Shown here: one piece after another, positions 35,656 through 44,151 of the stretch | How positions within the stretch are numbered: position 1 is the stretch's first letter | Layout of the letters: each line of letters opens with the position of its first letter | Assembly (NCBI RefSeq): GCF_024125445.1 | Contig: NZ_JAMXWM010000027.1 | Span: 1 to 62,006 of the forward strand | Length of the DNA: 62,006 nucleotides | Reading direction: 5' to 3' | Source: Sporolactobacillus shoreicorticis | Lineage (GTDB): Bacteria > Bacillota > Bacilli > Bacillales > Sporolactobacillaceae | Program-made: the position numbers and the translations under genes | Notes under the pieces: generated by a model | What the model was told of the DNA's origin: nothing | The model's database searches: none | What the model saw: the letters and a program-made list of their open reading frames with translations, nothing else

Positions 35656-36333
35656 ATGAGTGTGTTTAAAAGTGTTGCGGCGAGATTAAGAAAATACCTG
35701 TGGATCGTTGCTGCCCTGCCTATTATTCTCGGTATCGTCGGATTCTTTGTTCCGGCGGGAAAGATGCCCTCGTCTTTCGAAGCACAGACAACGATTCAAT
35801 TAGGATCGTATGGAGACGACATCATGAACGATACCAGTCAAGTGATCGTGCTTCTTTCGAATGCTCCATTTTATGAAAAACGACTGCCCGAACTTTGGAG
35901 GCAGCAGGAACAAGCACTGCTCAGTCAAATCAGTGTCACGGATTTGACCAATCGTTTAATTCAGATTCGTTATCAAGGAACATCTGAGGCTGAGGCAGCT
36001 GAAGGTGTCAATCTTGTGACAAGCGCTTTTCTTGATGAGGATAAAGAGCATTTTGATCAAAAAGAAAAGATCATTGACGAGGCAATAAACACTTTGAATA
36101 AGTCACATGTTTCAAGTAACGAGAATGTAAGCCGTGCCCGCTTTCTTTATAAACTTCAGATGGAAAAAGCGCAAATGAGGCAGGCTCAGATTCTGGAGCC
36201 TGCACAAAAGAAAAGCGGAACAAGTGTTTCAACGATTTCATCGAAGAAGAGAGCAGTACTGGGCTTTATGCTTGGCATCACATTAGTCATTATTGGTGCC
36301 GCACTGCCCGAATTCGTAAGGAAAAAAGAATAG
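35656..36333 (+). CDS. tuaF: Chain-length/co-polymerase-like protein (TuaF type)
   Basis: 225 residues, matching the length of TuaF. One membrane span near each end (about 15-33 LWIVAALPIILGIVGFF and 197-215) encloses an extracellular helical domain, the Wzz-like topology, without a tyrosine-kinase partner. It probably modulates chain length of the teichuronic polymer made by the preceding TuaE-type protein. The ATG at 35656 abuts the tuaE stop, with GGGAGAG upstream; tuaG starts 18 bases after its stop. Confidence 0.82.
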   Translation: MSVFKSVAARLRKYLWIVAALPIILGIVGFFVPAGKMPSSFEAQTTIQLGSYGDDIMNDTSQVIVLLSNAPFYEKRLPELWRQQEQALLSQISVTDLTNRLIQIRYQGTSEAEAAEGVNLVTSAFLDEDKEHFDQKEKIIDEAINTLNKSHVSSNENVSRARFLYKLQMEKAQMRQAQILEPAQKKSGTSVSTISSKKRAVLGFMLGITLVIIGAALPEFVRKKE

Positions 36334-36351
36334 AAAAGGGGCGCAGGGTTC

Positions 36352-37122
36352 ATGGCGGTTGAACATACACTCATTTCAATTATCACGCCTACCTACTGTT
36401 CGGAAAGAACAATAAAGAAAACGATTCGGTCAGTACGTGAACAAACCTATCCCCATTGGGAAATGATTATCGTTGACGATGCTTCGACCGATCGGACACG
36501 CCAACTGCTACAGGAGGAGGCGGCTGCGGACAGCCGTATTCATCCCGTTTTTCTTAATGAGAATCACGGTGCGGCATTTGCCAGAAATACAGCGTTGGAG
36601 CGAGCAAAGGGTCGGTTTGTTGCCTTTCTTGACAGTGATGACTGCTGGAAAACGAAAAAGTTGGAATTGCAGCTGCAATTTATGGAGCTTCATCATTATG
36701 CGTTTACCTTTACCGGCTATGAGTTAATGGACACGAATGGGCATTTGCTCAACAAAATAATCAGTGCACCGCCTCGCATCACCTACAAACAGATGCTGAA
36801 AAATACGATTGTCGGTTGTCTGACGGTGATGATTGACCGGCAGCAAATCGGTGATTTTCGCATGCCTGATCTTCGTTCGCGTCAGGATTTGGCTACTTGG
36901 CTCTCACTGCTGAAAAGGGGAGCGGTGGCTTACGGGCTTGATGAAACATTGGCAGAATACCGCATAAGCGGCAAAGCGTCACTTTCCGGTAATAAATGGA
37001 AGGCAGCTCAAAAAACATGGTTTGTGTATCGGCGTGTTGAGCGCCTGCCGCTTCTTCCTTCATGCTGGTATTTCGTCAACTATGCGGCGAATGCATTTAT
37101 TAAACGATTCATCAGTATTTGA
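36352..37122 (+). CDS. tuaG: GT2-family glycosyltransferase (TuaG type)
   Basis: 256 residues, a GT-A fold family 2 transferase. SIITPTYCSERTI (residues 8-20), the nucleotide-binding VDDASTDRT (about 40-48), NHGAAFARN and the DXD-like FLDSDDCW (about 92-99) are in normal order, and RSRQDLATWLSLLKRG near 180 carries the base region. It should add a sugar to the teichuronic repeat. ATG 36352 follows AAGGGGCGCAGGG. Length and place match B. subtilis TuaG (between TuaF and TuaH). Confidence 0.9.
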   Translation: MAVEHTLISIITPTYCSERTIKKTIRSVREQTYPHWEMIIVDDASTDRTRQLLQEEAAADSRIHPVFLNENHGAAFARNTALERAKGRFVAFLDSDDCWKTKKLELQLQFMELHHYAFTFTGYELMDTNGHLLNKIISAPPRITYKQMLKNTIVGCLTVMIDRQQIGDFRMPDLRSRQDLATWLSLLKRGAVAYGLDETLAEYRISGKASLSGNKWKAAQKTWFVYRRVERLPLLPSCWYFVNYAANAFIKRFISI

Positions 37123-37143
37123 TGAAGAAAGAAGGTCGGCTTT

Positions 37144-38298
37144 GTGAAGGACATACACGTTATTGTCGGCGCTGGCACATGGCAGCTGGATGGATTACGC
37201 TATCGCCGTCACCGGCTTGCCGAGTTTCTGGCTTCGCAGCCGGAAACCAAGCATGTGGTTTGGATCTGCCCATCGCCGAAGCGGTTTGCGGATCGAAAGG
37301 TTGGCGAAGCCGAAACCATTGAACAGTGGACGATTACCGACATGCTTCCGCATAAATGCTTTCGTTTTACACGCTATTTGTCATTCTTCCATAAGCGGCG
37401 TCTTTCCGAATTGGCACGTTTACTGAAGCCGCATGTCGGTTATGATCATCTCTACTTATGGTATACCTTTCCCGGATTTTCAAAATTGGGCGATCTCCTC
37501 CAATGGGATTGCGTCATCTATGACCGCAGCGATCTATGGGCGGCACCAATCAGCGGCAGAATGTCGCTTACCGCAAAACTACGCAGGCGTCTCATTGCAA
37601 ATTCGGAACGGAAAATTGTGAATCGTGCCGATATGATTTTTTGCACGTCTGATTATCTTCATCATGTCACTGATCTGGAACTGCCCGCGGGAAAACGCAA
37701 CCATGTTGTAACATTGGAAAATGGCGTGGATTATGTCCTGTTTGGTGATGACAAATCCGAGGCACAGAATACAGGGATCGTTCTCGGTTATATTGGTGGA
37801 ATTAAGCCTAAACTTGATTTTGCACTGCTGCGCGCCGTTGCACGCAGAAAGCCGGACTGGCAGATACTGCTTGTCGGCCCGGATGGAACTCAAGGAGATC
37901 CTGACTTCTCACGCCTGCTTGAGGAGAATAATGTGCGCTGGATTGATGCGGTACCTCCCGAGGAGGTACCGCACTACATGAGTCAGATTTCAATCGGGTT
38001 GATGCCTTATAAAGCATCACCCTATAACAATGCGGTCTTTCCATTAAAATTATTTGAATTTCTCGCTTCCGGAAAGGCGGCAGTCGGCATTCATTTGCCT
38101 TCAACAAAAAAATATGAGCAAGCATCTGCATATCTCTGTTTGGATTCTTCTGATCCGGAACTGCTGATCCAAGCATGTGAGCATCTTGAATCGGTTGTCC
38201 GTGATCCTGAAGCGATACATGCACGTAAGGAATTCGCAAAAACGAAAGATTGGCCGATTATTTTTTCGGCAATGCTTGATAGGGTGCACGAAGAATGA
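37144..38298 (+). CDS. tuaH: Glycosyltransferase (TuaH type)
   Basis: 384 residues, GT-B fold, the last gene of the cluster. IYDRSDLWAAP, LENGVDYVLF, GYIGGIKPKLDFALL and IGLMPYKASPYNNAVFPLKLFEF are typical of TuaH-like transferases, where the last block forms the donor site. GTG 37144 follows AAGAAGG. Inside the gene, 37947-37973 forms a perfect 12-bp stem with a three-base loop (coding AVPPEEVPH); this is a strong mRNA hairpin within a coding region. A terminator overlaps the end of the gene. Confidence 0.87.
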   Translation: MKDIHVIVGAGTWQLDGLRYRRHRLAEFLASQPETKHVVWICPSPKRFADRKVGEAETIEQWTITDMLPHKCFRFTRYLSFFHKRRLSELARLLKPHVGYDHLYLWYTFPGFSKLGDLLQWDCVIYDRSDLWAAPISGRMSLTAKLRRRLIANSERKIVNRADMIFCTSDYLHHVTDLELPAGKRNHVVTLENGVDYVLFGDDKSEAQNTGIVLGYIGGIKPKLDFALLRAVARRKPDWQILLVGPDGTQGDPDFSRLLEENNVRWIDAVPPEEVPHYMSQISIGLMPYKASPYNNAVFPLKLFEFLASGKAAVGIHLPSTKKYEQASAYLCLDSSDPELLIQACEHLESVVRDPEAIHARKEFAKTKDWPIIFSAMLDRVHEE

Positions 38299-38320
38299 GC
38301 GGCTGCTGCCGCTTTTTTCT
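38298..38320 (+). terminator. Terminator of the tua-like cluster
   Basis: AGCGGC / GCCGCT stem with TGCT loop followed by TTTTTTC; its first base coincides with the end of the tuaH stop codon. Confidence 0.85.
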
Positions 38321-38412
38321 TTTCCGAAAGGCACATTTTTTATTGAGGAAGATTCCCTTCTAATAAATGTATAATGAAAGAAATCAGTCTTGTTTATGGA
38401 AAAAATCTTGTC

Positions 38413-38440
38413 TTGACTTAAGCAAGTCTGTCTATATAAT
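38413..38440 (+). promoter_or_regulatory. Sigma-A promoter of the polyamine operon
   Basis: TTGACT (38413-38418), a 16-bp spacer and a perfect TATAAT (38435-38440). Transcription should start near 38447, giving a leader of about 125 bases if speD begins at 38573. An in-frame ATG at 38480 without a ribosome site lies within this leader. Confidence 0.8.
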
Positions 38441-38572
38441 TAAATTAGTATTTTTCACTTTTTTGGTCGAAACTAGCGGATGAACACCGTCCATTCGCTT
38501 CAGCTTTTCACGTTAAACGACTGCAACAGGGCAACGGATCATGAATCACCGAGAAAGGTTGTGAGGATAGGG

Positions 38573-39364
38573 TTGGAAAATAAGCTGAAATTGTACGGCT
38601 TTAACAACCTCACGAAGTCACTGAGCTTCAACATTTACGATGTGTGCTATGCCAAGAGTGAACGTGAGCAGAGAGACTACATCACTTACATTGACGAACA
38701 GTACAATTCAGAGCGACTGACCCATATCCTTTGCCGTGTAACGGAAATGATCGGTGCCCATGTCCTCAACATCAGCAAGCAGGACTACGATCCGCAGGGC
38801 GCAAGTGTGACCATCCTGATTGCGGAGCAGGAATTTCCCAAGGATCAAATCGACCGTTCATGCAATCTTGGTCAGTACGCAGACACAGTCATCGGTCATT
38901 TGGATAAAAGCCATGTGACGGTGCATACGTATCCGGAATTCCATCCCGGAACAGCGATTGCGACGTTCCGCGTCGATATTGATGTGGCGACCTGCGGAGA
39001 AATATCTCCTTTAAATACATTGAACTATTTGATCGGCAGCTTTGACTCGGATATCATCACGGCAGATTACCGAGTACGCGGTTTTACCCGAGATGTGGAT
39101 GGGAAAAAACTGTTTATGGATCATCCGATGGCGTCTATTCAAAACTATATTGATGATGAAACACTTGAAAAGTATGACGCGGTAGATATCAATGTCTATC
39201 AAGCCAATCTTTTTCATACGAAGATGCTTATTAAAGAACCTGAGCTGCAGAACTACTTATTTAATCGCGACGTACTGGAAATCCCGCCGAAGAAGCGTCT
39301 GAAGATCAGCAACAACCTTCGCAAGGAGATGATTGAAATCTTCAGCGGGGCGAACATATTTTGA
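38573..39364 (+). CDS. speD: S-adenosylmethionine decarboxylase proenzyme, gamma-proteobacterial type (SpeD)
   Basis: About 263 residues, almost the exact length of E. coli SpeD (264), and of that long class rather than the short Bacillus SpeH/SpeD class. KLKLYGFNNLTKSLSF opens the protein; HLDKSHVTVHTYPE contains the self-cleavage Ser113 that becomes the pyruvoyl group; FRVDIDVATCGEISPL and DYRVRGFTRD follow. It makes decarboxylated SAM, the aminopropyl donor for SpeE. TTG 38573 follows TGAGGA at six bases and aligns with the E. coli start; ATG 38480 would add 31 residues without a ribosome site. First gene of the polyamine operon. Confidence 0.93.
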   Translation: MENKLKLYGFNNLTKSLSFNIYDVCYAKSEREQRDYITYIDEQYNSERLTHILCRVTEMIGAHVLNISKQDYDPQGASVTILIAEQEFPKDQIDRSCNLGQYADTVIGHLDKSHVTVHTYPEFHPGTAIATFRVDIDVATCGEISPLNTLNYLIGSFDSDIITADYRVRGFTRDVDGKKLFMDHPMASIQNYIDDETLEKYDAVDINVYQANLFHTKMLIKEPELQNYLFNRDVLEIPPKKRLKISNNLRKEMIEIFSGANIF

Positions 39365-39380
39365 TTCGTGGAGAGAGAAC

Positions 39381-40829
39381 ATGACGACTTTATCACAAGA
39401 GCATGCGCCGGTTCTTGAGGCGCTCAATCGCTATAAATCCATGCGTGTCGTTCCTTTTGACGTACCGGGTCACAAACGAGGCAAAGGCAACCGCGAATTG
39501 ACCGATTTTCTCGGTGAAAAATGCCTGACCGTTGATGTCAATTCAATGAAACCGCTCGATAATCTCTGCCATCCGGTTTCCGTGATTAAAGATGCGGAGA
39601 TGCTTGCTGCAGAAGCATTTGGCGCAAAGCACGCCTTTTTCATGGTCAATGGCACGACCTCCGCAGTCCAATCCATGGTGATGTGCGCCTGCAAGCGCGG
39701 CGAGAAAATCATTATGCCGCGCAATGTACATCGAAGCGCGATCAACGCGCTTATTTTAAGCGGGGCGGTACCGGTCTATGTCAATCCGGGTGTGAATCAT
39801 GAATTGGGTATTTCGCTGGGAATGACACTTGCCGATGTGGAGCAGGCAATTTTAGAAAATCCTGATGCCAAGGCAGTATTGGTTAATAATCCGACCTATT
39901 ACGGTGTTTGTTCTCATTTGCAGGCAATCACTGAGCTTGCACACAGACATAATATGCTGGTATTGGTTGATGAAGCTCATGGCACGCATTTTTATTTTGG
40001 TGTGGGACTGCCTGCATCGGCGATGTCGGTCGGTGCGGATATGGCAGCAGTCAGCATGCATAAATCCGGCGGTTCTCTGACTCAAAGCTCGCTGCTTCTG
40101 GTCAATGGACTTGACGAGGGCTATGTTCGGCAGATCATTAACCTCACGCAGACAACAAGCGGTTCTTATTTGCTGATCTCCTCACTGGATATTTCCAGAA
40201 GGAATCTGGCCCTCAGGGGGAGAGAGATCTTTGAAAAAGTGGCTCAAATGGCTGAATACGCGCGCACGGAAATTAATCAGATCGGCGGTTATTACGCGTA
40301 TTCACGCGAATTAATCAATGGTGATTCCGTCTATGACTTCGATCATACGAAGCTGTCGGTGCTGACTTTGGATATCGGTCTGGCCGGTATCGAAGTCTAT
40401 GATCTTTTGCGTGATGAATACGACATCCAGATTGAGTTTGGTGATATTGGCAACATTTTGGCGTATATCTCCATTGGTGATCGAATCCTTGATCTGGAAA
40501 GGCTTGTATCAGCGCTGTCCGAAATTAAAAGACGCTATGCCAAGGATCGCGCCGGAATGCTTAGCCAGGAATACATTCGTCCGCAGGTCGTACTCGGCCC
40601 GCAGGAAGCGTTTTACGCTGAAAGTGAAGCAACGCCGCTTCAAGAGAGTCTCGGACGTATCTGCGGTGAGTTTGTGATGTGCTATCCTCCAGGCATTCCG
40701 ATTCTCGCGCCGGGCGAGAAAGTGACTGCCAAGGTGCTTGAATATATTCAGTATGCCAAGGAAAAAGGCTGTTTTCTGACCGGTACCCAGGACAGTCTGG
40801 TGAACCGAATACAGACCGTGAAGGAGTGA
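39381..40829 (+). CDS. speA: Arginine decarboxylase, Bacillus SpeA type (possibly lysine/ornithine)
   Basis: About 482 residues, PLP fold-type I decarboxylase of the Orn/Lys/Arg family without the N-terminal wing domain. DVPGHKRGKGN near residue 26, FMVNGTTSA, VDEAHGTH (about 198-205) and SMHKSGGSLTQSS with the PLP lysine K228 match B. subtilis SpeA closely. It should produce agmatine from arginine, though related enzymes accept lysine. ATG 39381 follows GGAGAGAG. No agmatinase gene (speB) is in the operon or window, so how agmatine is converted is open. Located between speD and speE. Confidence 0.88.
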   Translation: MTTLSQEHAPVLEALNRYKSMRVVPFDVPGHKRGKGNRELTDFLGEKCLTVDVNSMKPLDNLCHPVSVIKDAEMLAAEAFGAKHAFFMVNGTTSAVQSMVMCACKRGEKIIMPRNVHRSAINALILSGAVPVYVNPGVNHELGISLGMTLADVEQAILENPDAKAVLVNNPTYYGVCSHLQAITELAHRHNMLVLVDEAHGTHFYFGVGLPASAMSVGADMAAVSMHKSGGSLTQSSLLLVNGLDEGYVRQIINLTQTTSGSYLLISSLDISRRNLALRGREIFEKVAQMAEYARTEINQIGGYYAYSRELINGDSVYDFDHTKLSVLTLDIGLAGIEVYDLLRDEYDIQIEFGDIGNILAYISIGDRILDLERLVSALSEIKRRYAKDRAGMLSQEYIRPQVVLGPQEAFYAESEATPLQESLGRICGEFVMCYPPGIPILAPGEKVTAKVLEYIQYAKEKGCFLTGTQDSLVNRIQTVKE

Positions 40830-40835
40830 TCGGGA

Positions 40836-41687
40836 TTGGAATTATGGTTTACTGAGAAGCATACGGAAAACGTCAATTTTTCTATTAAAGTAGATCGTCA
40901 CGTGTACAGCGGACAAAGTGAGTTTCAACGGATTGATCTTTTCGATTCACTTGAATTCGGGCGTTTTCTGACACTGGACGGTTACATGATGCTGACCGAG
41001 AAAGATGAGTTTATCTACCATGAAATGATTGTTCATGTGCCGATGTCCGTACTACCGAATGTGAAAAAGATACTCGTTATCGGGGGCGGTGACGGAGGAG
41101 CCGTCCGCGAGCTTGTCCGTTATCCGGAAATTGAACGGATTGATTTGGTCGAAATCGATCGGCAGGTGGTTGAAGCGTGCAGAAAATATCTCCCCCAGAC
41201 TGCGGGAAAACTGGATGATCCAAGAGTGACCATTCACTATGCTGACGGACTTAAATTTGTTCGTTCTAAGCAGGATGAATACGATCTGATTATCGTCGAT
41301 TCAACCGATCCGTTTGGACCCGGCGAAGGATTGTTCACCAAGGAGTTTTACGGCAACTGCTATAAAGCACTGACGGACTGCGGCGCGATGGTCAATCAGC
41401 ATGAAAGTCCGTTCTACCCGGTTGACGCAGTAGCGATGCAGCGCGCACATAAACGAATTATTGATTCGTTTCCGATCAGCCGCGTTTATCAGGCACACAT
41501 ACCGACCTATCCGTCCGGACATTGGCTGTTCGGATTCGCGTCGAAGAAATACCATCCTGTTGAGGACTTCAACGCAGCCGGATGGAAAGCGCACGGCATG
41601 AAAACTAAGTATTATAATGACAAAATTCACATCGGTGCCTTTGCTTTGCCGAATTATGTGAAGGACCTGCTGGAAGAAATGGAATGA
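40836..41687 (+). CDS. speE: Spermidine synthase-family aminopropyltransferase (SpeE)
   Basis: 283 residues. It transfers the aminopropyl group from decarboxylated SAM to putrescine or a related amine. Motifs: GGGDGGAVRELVRYP (about 82-96) for the SAM-type cofactor, ERIDLVEID, YDLIIVDSTDPFGPGEGLF (about 149-167, carrying the catalytic Asp) and PTYPSGHW. The TTG at 40836 follows AAGGAGTGA, which overlaps the speA stop. Without a nearby agmatinase the amine acceptor might be agmatine, cadaverine or imported putrescine. Its 3' neighbour belongs to the other spermidine route. Confidence 0.92.
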   Translation: MELWFTEKHTENVNFSIKVDRHVYSGQSEFQRIDLFDSLEFGRFLTLDGYMMLTEKDEFIYHEMIVHVPMSVLPNVKKILVIGGGDGGAVRELVRYPEIERIDLVEIDRQVVEACRKYLPQTAGKLDDPRVTIHYADGLKFVRSKQDEYDLIIVDSTDPFGPGEGLFTKEFYGNCYKALTDCGAMVNQHESPFYPVDAVAMQRAHKRIIDSFPISRVYQAHIPTYPSGHWLFGFASKKYHPVEDFNAAGWKAHGMKTKYYNDKIHIGAFALPNYVKDLLEEME

Positions 41688-41741
41688 GACTCTGAATGGT
41701 TGAAGATGGTCAAGGGATAAATGATTTAGGAGGCGTTTGAT

Positions 41742-42941
41742 TTGGGCAAAGCATTGATTATCGGCGCAGGCGGCGTTGCAGGCGTTGTGGTACATAAATG
41801 TTGTCAGAATTCCGAGGTGTTTGAAGAAATTTGCATTGCGAGCCGCACTGTTGCAAAGTGTGATGCACTTAAAGCGAAACTTGACGGCGGAAAAACGAGA
41901 ATTACGACGGCGCAAGTGGACGCAAGCGATGTCCCCGAATTAATTGCGCTGATTAAAAAGGTGCGGCCGGACATTGTCATCAATGTCGCACTTCCTTATC
42001 AGGATTTAACAATTATGGACGCCTGCCTCGCGACTAAAGTGGATTATGTGGATACGGCTAACTATGAACCAGAAGATACGGCAAAATTTGAATATAAATG
42101 GCAATGGGCGTACCGTGACCGCTTTAAGGAAGCAGGAATTACTGCGCTGCTTGGGAGCGGCTTTGATCCGGGCGTGACCGGTGTGTTCGCTGCCTATGCG
42201 CAAAAGCATTATTTTGATGAAATTCATTCCATTGACATTCTTGACGCGAACGCCGGAGACCATGGCTATCCCTTTGCGACGAACTTCAATCCGGAAATTA
42301 ATATCCGTGAAGTGACGGCGAACGGCAGCTATTTTGAGAATGGCAAATTTATTGAGACCGAACCGTTGTCGATCAAGCGTGTTTATGACTTCCCGCAGAT
42401 CGGGGAAAAGGACATCTATTTGCTGCACCATGAAGAAATGGAATCGCTCGCGCTCAACATTAAGGAGATTAAGAAAATCCGTTTTTGGATGACCTTTGGA
42501 CAAAGCTATCTGACTCATCTTAAAGTACTGGAAAATGTCGGCATGACTTCAATTGAGCCGATCGAATTTGAAGGAAAACAAATCGTTCCGCTCCAGTTTT
42601 TGAAGGCCGTTCTTCCGGATCCGGCATCACTCGGACCAAGAACAAAGGGCAAGACGAATATCGGCTGCATCTTTCAAGGCATCAAAGACGGCAAGCCGCG
42701 TACTTACTATGTTTACAATGTCTGCGATCATCAGGAATGCTATAAAGAGGTCGGTTCACAGGCGATCTCTTATACAACCGGCGTCCCGGCAATGATTGGA
42801 GCGTCAATGGTGATGACGGGCAAATGGAAGCGACCAGGCGTGTTCAACATTGAAGAGTTCGATCCGGATCCATTCATGGATGCGCTGAATAAATTTGGGC
42901 TGCCATGGCACGAGAATTTCACGCCGGCGCTGATTGATTAA
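41742..42941 (+). CDS. Carboxynorspermidine/carboxyspermidine dehydrogenase (saccharopine dehydrogenase family)
   Basis: 399 residues. N-terminal dinucleotide motif IIGAGGVAGVVVHKC (residues 5-19) and blocks YVDTANYEPEDTAKFEY, LLGSGFDPGVTGVF, HGYPFATNFNPEINIREV and IGCIFQGIKDG are those of carboxy(nor)spermidine dehydrogenase. It condenses aspartate semialdehyde with a diamine (putrescine or diaminopropane) and reduces the imine with NADPH. Start TTG 41742 follows AGGAGG. The decarboxylase gene follows 10 bases after the stop. Saccharopine dehydrogenase itself is excluded by the partner gene and motif set. Confidence 0.9.
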   Translation: MGKALIIGAGGVAGVVVHKCCQNSEVFEEICIASRTVAKCDALKAKLDGGKTRITTAQVDASDVPELIALIKKVRPDIVINVALPYQDLTIMDACLATKVDYVDTANYEPEDTAKFEYKWQWAYRDRFKEAGITALLGSGFDPGVTGVFAAYAQKHYFDEIHSIDILDANAGDHGYPFATNFNPEINIREVTANGSYFENGKFIETEPLSIKRVYDFPQIGEKDIYLLHHEEMESLALNIKEIKKIRFWMTFGQSYLTHLKVLENVGMTSIEPIEFEGKQIVPLQFLKAVLPDPASLGPRTKGKTNIGCIFQGIKDGKPRTYYVYNVCDHQECYKEVGSQAISYTTGVPAMIGASMVMTGKWKRPGVFNIEEFDPDPFMDALNKFGLPWHENFTPALID

Positions 42942-42951
42942 GGAGTCTCTA

Positions 42952-44088
42952 ATGATTATTGATTTCTCGGCGGCTCCTTCGCCAAGCTATGTTGTTGATG
43001 AACGCCTGCTTGTAAAGAACTTGAAGATCTTAAAACAGCTTCAGGACCGCACCGGCTGCAAGGTTCTTCTAGCCCAGAAAGCATTCTCAATGTATGCCTT
43101 TTATCCGCTGATCGGGCACTATCTTAGCGGGGTGGCCTCCAGCTCCTTATACGAGGCCAGACTTGGACGCGAGGAAATGGATAAAGAAGTTCACATTTAT
43201 TCCCCTGCCTATGACGAAAAGGATTTTGTGGATATTCTCAAGATCAGCGACCATATTGTTTTTAATTCGTTCAGCCAATGGGCGCGATTCAAGGATCAGG
43301 TAAAAGCTGCACCACGCCGAATTCAATGCGGGATGCGCGTCAATCCGGAGTATTCGGAAGTTGAAACGAGCCTTTATGACCCATGTGCGCCATTTTCACG
43401 GATGGGAGTCACGAAAGCAAATTTTGATCCTGATGCTCTGGACGGTCTTGACGGTTTGCATTTTCATACTTTATGCGAGCAGAATTCAGATGCGCTCGAA
43501 CATACGCTTGAAGCGGTGGAACGCAAATTCGGCAAATACCTTAAGACGATGAAATGGATCAACTTCGGCGGGGGGCACCACATCACGCGAGCGGGTTATG
43601 ATATCGACCGTCTTGCACGATGCATTCTCGCGATTAAAGAAAAATACGATGTTGAGGTCTATCTTGAGCCGGGAGAAGCCGTCGCCTTGAATACTGGGTA
43701 TCTGGTCTCCACTGTGCTCGATGTCTTTGAAAACGGAATGAAGATCGCGATTTTGAACACCTCGGCAACCTGCCATATGCCCGATGTGCTGGAGATGCCT
43801 TACCGTCCTGAAATCATTGACGCCGGAAAACCGGGAGAGCAAGCACATACGTATCGTCTCGGCGGGCCAACCTGTCTCGCCGGCGATGTGATTGGCGACT
43901 ATTCTTTTGATCATCCGCTTCAGGTTGGCGATCGTCTCGTATTTTGCGACATGGCGATCTATTCGATGGTTAAAAACAATACGTTCAACGGGATTGCGCT
44001 GCCTGCGATCGCTGCGTATAACGATGAAGACGGTATCCGTGTGATTAAGCAGTTCGGCTACGAGAATTTTAAAACAAGACTTTCATAA
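42952..44088 (+). CDS. nspC: Carboxynorspermidine/carboxyspermidine decarboxylase
   Basis: 378 residues, alanine-racemase-fold PLP decarboxylase. The Schiff-base lysine lies in LLAQKAFSMYAF (K43); HFHTLCEQ, FGGGHHIT and EPGEAVALNTG (about residues 240-250) bind the cofactor, and GGPTCLAGD carries the acid Cys308. It decarboxylates carboxynorspermidine or carboxyspermidine to norspermidine or spermidine. ATG 42952 follows AAGGAG, which overlaps the previous stop; a TTG at 42934 is too early. Last gene before a strong terminator. Confidence 0.92.
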   Translation: MIIDFSAAPSPSYVVDERLLVKNLKILKQLQDRTGCKVLLAQKAFSMYAFYPLIGHYLSGVASSSLYEARLGREEMDKEVHIYSPAYDEKDFVDILKISDHIVFNSFSQWARFKDQVKAAPRRIQCGMRVNPEYSEVETSLYDPCAPFSRMGVTKANFDPDALDGLDGLHFHTLCEQNSDALEHTLEAVERKFGKYLKTMKWINFGGGHHITRAGYDIDRLARCILAIKEKYDVEVYLEPGEAVALNTGYLVSTVLDVFENGMKIAILNTSATCHMPDVLEMPYRPEIIDAGKPGEQAHTYRLGGPTCLAGDVIGDYSFDHPLQVGDRLVFCDMAIYSMVKNNTFNGIALPAIAAYNDEDGIRVIKQFGYENFKTRLS

Positions 44089-44112
44089 TCGATCGGTGTT
44101 TGATTTTCAAAG

Positions 44113-44151
44113 TGTCTCAAAAATCTTTTTTTGATTTTGAGACATTTTTTT
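44113..44151 (+). terminator. Terminator of the polyamine operon
   Basis: TGTCTCAAAAATC / GATTTTGAGACA near-perfect stem with a poly-T loop and a seven-T tail, 25 bases after nspC. Confidence 0.95.
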
